Positions 62,426-64,000 of a stretch of 64,000 nucleotides of DNA are shown piece by piece. The number at the start of each line of letters is the position of its first letter. The first letter of the stretch is position 1. The position numbers and the translations under genes were made by a program. A model generated the notes under the pieces. That model was not told the origin of the DNA. It made no database searches and worked only from the letters and a program-made list of their open reading frames with translations. Source of the stretch: Proteus columbae (GTDB lineage: Bacteria > Pseudomonadota > Gammaproteobacteria > Enterobacterales > Enterobacteriaceae); NCBI RefSeq assembly GCF_009914335.1, contig NZ_CP043925.1:2542001-2606000 (forward strand). The letters are read 5' to 3'.

Positions 62426-63682
62426 TCAGCGAACAATAATACCTAACAGAATACCAATAACACCAAAGTCTGCATCACTAAATGTAGTGTTAGCAATACC
62501 GATATCGCCAAGTACAGGCAAGAGGAATACAGGTAAGAAGGTAATTAATAAACCTTGAGCAAAGGCACCTAAAATAGCACCACGACGTCCACCGGTTGCA
62601 TTACCAAAGACCCCCGCTGTTGCACCTACAAAGAAGTGAGGAACAACACCTGGGATGATCACCGTCCAATCTAAGGCATAAAGAATGAACATACCGATAA
62701 CGCCAGCGGCAAAGCTACTTAAAAAGCCGACCAATACCGCATTAGGAGCATAAGGGAACACCACTGGACAATCTAAAGCGGGTTTTGCATTAGGGACTAA
62801 CTTATCAGAAATACCTTTAAATGCTGGAACGATTTCAGCAATCACCATACGTACACCTTGCAGAATAATATAAACACCTGCTGCAAAGGTTATGGATTGC
62901 ATCAATGAGAACATAAACCAGTTTTTGCCACCACTGACTTCACGAACGAAAGCATCGCCCGCAAATAAACAGGTAATGATAAAAATAATACCCATTGTAA
63001 AGGCGATGGCAACAGGCGTATCACGTAAAAATAGTAAACTTTTAGGCACATTCATCTCTTCGGTTGAATGCTCTTTATTACCAAATTTACTGCCGATAAA
63101 ACCAGCAACAACATAAGAGATAGTCGAGAAGTGTCCTAATGCCACATCATCAGAACCGGTAATTTTTTTCATATAAGGATGAGCAATGGCAGGGAAAAAC
63201 ACCATTGAAATCCCAACAACTAATGAACCTACCGCAACTAATACTGTGCCTTCTAAGCCTGCTGTTGCCAAAATAACCGCCACCATCATCGACATAAATA
63301 ATGTATGGTGACCGGTTAAGAAAATAAATTTCCATGGCGTTAAGCGTGCAATTAAGATATTGATCAACATGGCAAAAAACATAATTAATGCCATCTCTTT
63401 ACCAAAGCTCTTTTGTGCAATAGAGACAATCGCCTCATTATTTGGCACAACGCCTTGAATACCAAATGCATGTTGGAAAATTGTTGAGAAATCACCCAGT
63501 GAGTTGATAACTAACCCTGCACCTGCGCCTAAAATAACAAAACCCATAATGGTTTTTACGGTGCCTTTAATACATTCTGTAACTGGTTTTTTTTGGGCAA
63601 TTAAACCAATCAATGCGATCAAACCCACTAAAATAGCAGGCTCTGAAAGCACATCACTCATTAGAAAGCGGAAAAAGTCCAT
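62426..63682 (-). CDS. PTS ascorbate-type EIIC (UlaA/SgaT family)
   Basis: The 418-residue protein has about 10-11 hydrophobic segments of the SgaT/UlaA family, with GFVILGAGAGLVINSL, LTGHHTLFMSMM and VGATAGVFGNATGGRRGAI. These permeases pass sugars or ascorbate across the inner membrane with phosphorylation. UlaA of E. coli is longer (about 465), so the substrate may differ. It follows the EIIB gene by 10 bases and is last in the operon. Confidence 0.88.
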   Translation of the reverse strand: MDFFRFLMSDVLSEPAILVGLIALIGLIAQKKPVTECIKGTVKTIMGFVILGAGAGLVINSLGDFSTIFQHAFGIQGVVPNNEAIVSIAQKSFGKEMALIMFFAMLINILIARLTPWKFIFLTGHHTLFMSMMVAVILATAGLEGTVLVAVGSLVVGISMVFFPAIAHPYMKKITGSDDVALGHFSTISYVVAGFIGSKFGNKEHSTEEMNVPKSLLFLRDTPVAIAFTMGIIFIITCLFAGDAFVREVSGGKNWFMFSLMQSITFAAGVYIILQGVRMVIAEIVPAFKGISDKLVPNAKPALDCPVVFPYAPNAVLVGFLSSFAAGVIGMFILYALDWTVIIPGVVPHFFVGATAGVFGNATGGRRGAILGAFAQGLLITFLPVFLLPVLGDIGIANTTFSDADFGVIGILLGIIVR

Positions 63683-63692
63683 GATAGGCTCC

Positions 63693-63980
63693 TTATAACG
63701 CGCCTAATTCACGTAATGCGACTGAAAGCTTCTCTTTCATCGCCACTTTATCAATCATGTTATCCAGTGAAACAACTTTTCCATTTACCGCTTGTGAATT
63801 GAGTTGCTCTGCAATATCACGGGTGCCAACATAGATATCACTTGGAGTACCTTTTGCTGATCCCAGATCAACATGATCGACTTCTGCATTCACAGAAAGA
63901 TCTTTTAGGATACTTTTGATGCTCATTTCCATCATTAAGCTACTACCTAAACCATTTCCACACACAACAGTAATTTTCAT
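63693..63980 (-). CDS. PTS ascorbate-type EIIB (UlaB/SgaB family)
   Basis: The 95-residue protein is a lactose/ascorbate-type EIIB with phosphocysteine C8 in VVCGNGLGSS. It receives phosphate from an EIIA domain and passes it to the substrate held by EIIC. GAGGGG lies about 8 bases before the ATG. The expected EIIA and regulator genes lie beyond the right edge of the window. Confidence 0.9.
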   Translation of the reverse strand: MKITVVCGNGLGSSLMMEMSIKSILKDLSVNAEVDHVDLGSAKGTPSDIYVGTRDIAEQLNSQAVNGKVVSLDNMIDKVAMKEKLSVALRELGAL

Positions 63981-64000
63981 GATATTCCCCTCGGTAATTT

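Overview
This window is chromosomal DNA from a member of the genus Proteus (Morganellaceae). The core gene order (rcsDB, rcsC, gyrA, ubiG, nrdAB-yfaE, the men cluster, nuoA-N, lrhA, alaA, yfbR-S-T-U-V, ackA-pta) follows the E. coli region around 50 min. The catalase is nearly, but not exactly, the Proteus mirabilis catalase as I recall it, so a non-mirabilis Proteus such as the P. vulgaris group is my inference. The DNA is AT-rich throughout and the accessory genes are richer still in A and T.

Region 1 (1-2290) is the control end of a phage-like element. It holds the first codons of a lambda-type holin, a lambda Q-type antiterminator with a pR'-like promoter and two terminators in front of the holin, and a divergent self-cleaving (S24) repressor with a palindromic operator region. 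No replication genes, cro-like gene or integrase lie between repressor and Q. Region 2 (2290-3075) is a tandem duplication of a tRNA-Ser(UGA)/tRNA-Thr(UGU) operon.

Region 3 (3193-21760) is core: the Rcs envelope-stress phosphorelay, DNA gyrase A carrying Ile at position 83 (a classical quinolone-resistance substitution), ubiquinone methylation, class Ia ribonucleotide reductase with its ferredoxin, a small YgdI-like lipoprotein, the tyrosine permease TyrP with a TyrR box, the outer-membrane protein YfaZ, and a clade-3 catalase. Region 4 (21824-29172) is menaquinone synthesis (menF, then menD-H-B-C-E). Where E. coli has ela genes between menF and nuoN, this genome has a two-gene binary pore-forming toxin of the XaxAB/YaxAB family (29401-31674).

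Region 5 (31734-46682) is the complete 13-gene NADH dehydrogenase I operon with fused nuoCD. Region 6 (47482-60394) runs from lrhA to pta and is core except for an orphan, AT-rich, helical 447-residue protein at 51294-52637. Region 7 (60395-64000) holds a Hok/Sok-type type I toxin-antitoxin locus preceded by a second, toxin-less copy of its antisense promoter, a lipoprotein amino-acid racemase, and the start of an ascorbate-type PTS operon that runs off the window.

Functionally the window links respiration (nuo, men, ubiG), overflow metabolism (ackA-pta), nucleotide supply (nrdAB, yfbR) and envelope surveillance (rcs). Three or four accessory insertions are the places where new biology is most likely: the phage-like control module, the XaxAB pair, the 447-residue orphan, and the hok/sok locus with its predicted orphan antisense RNA.
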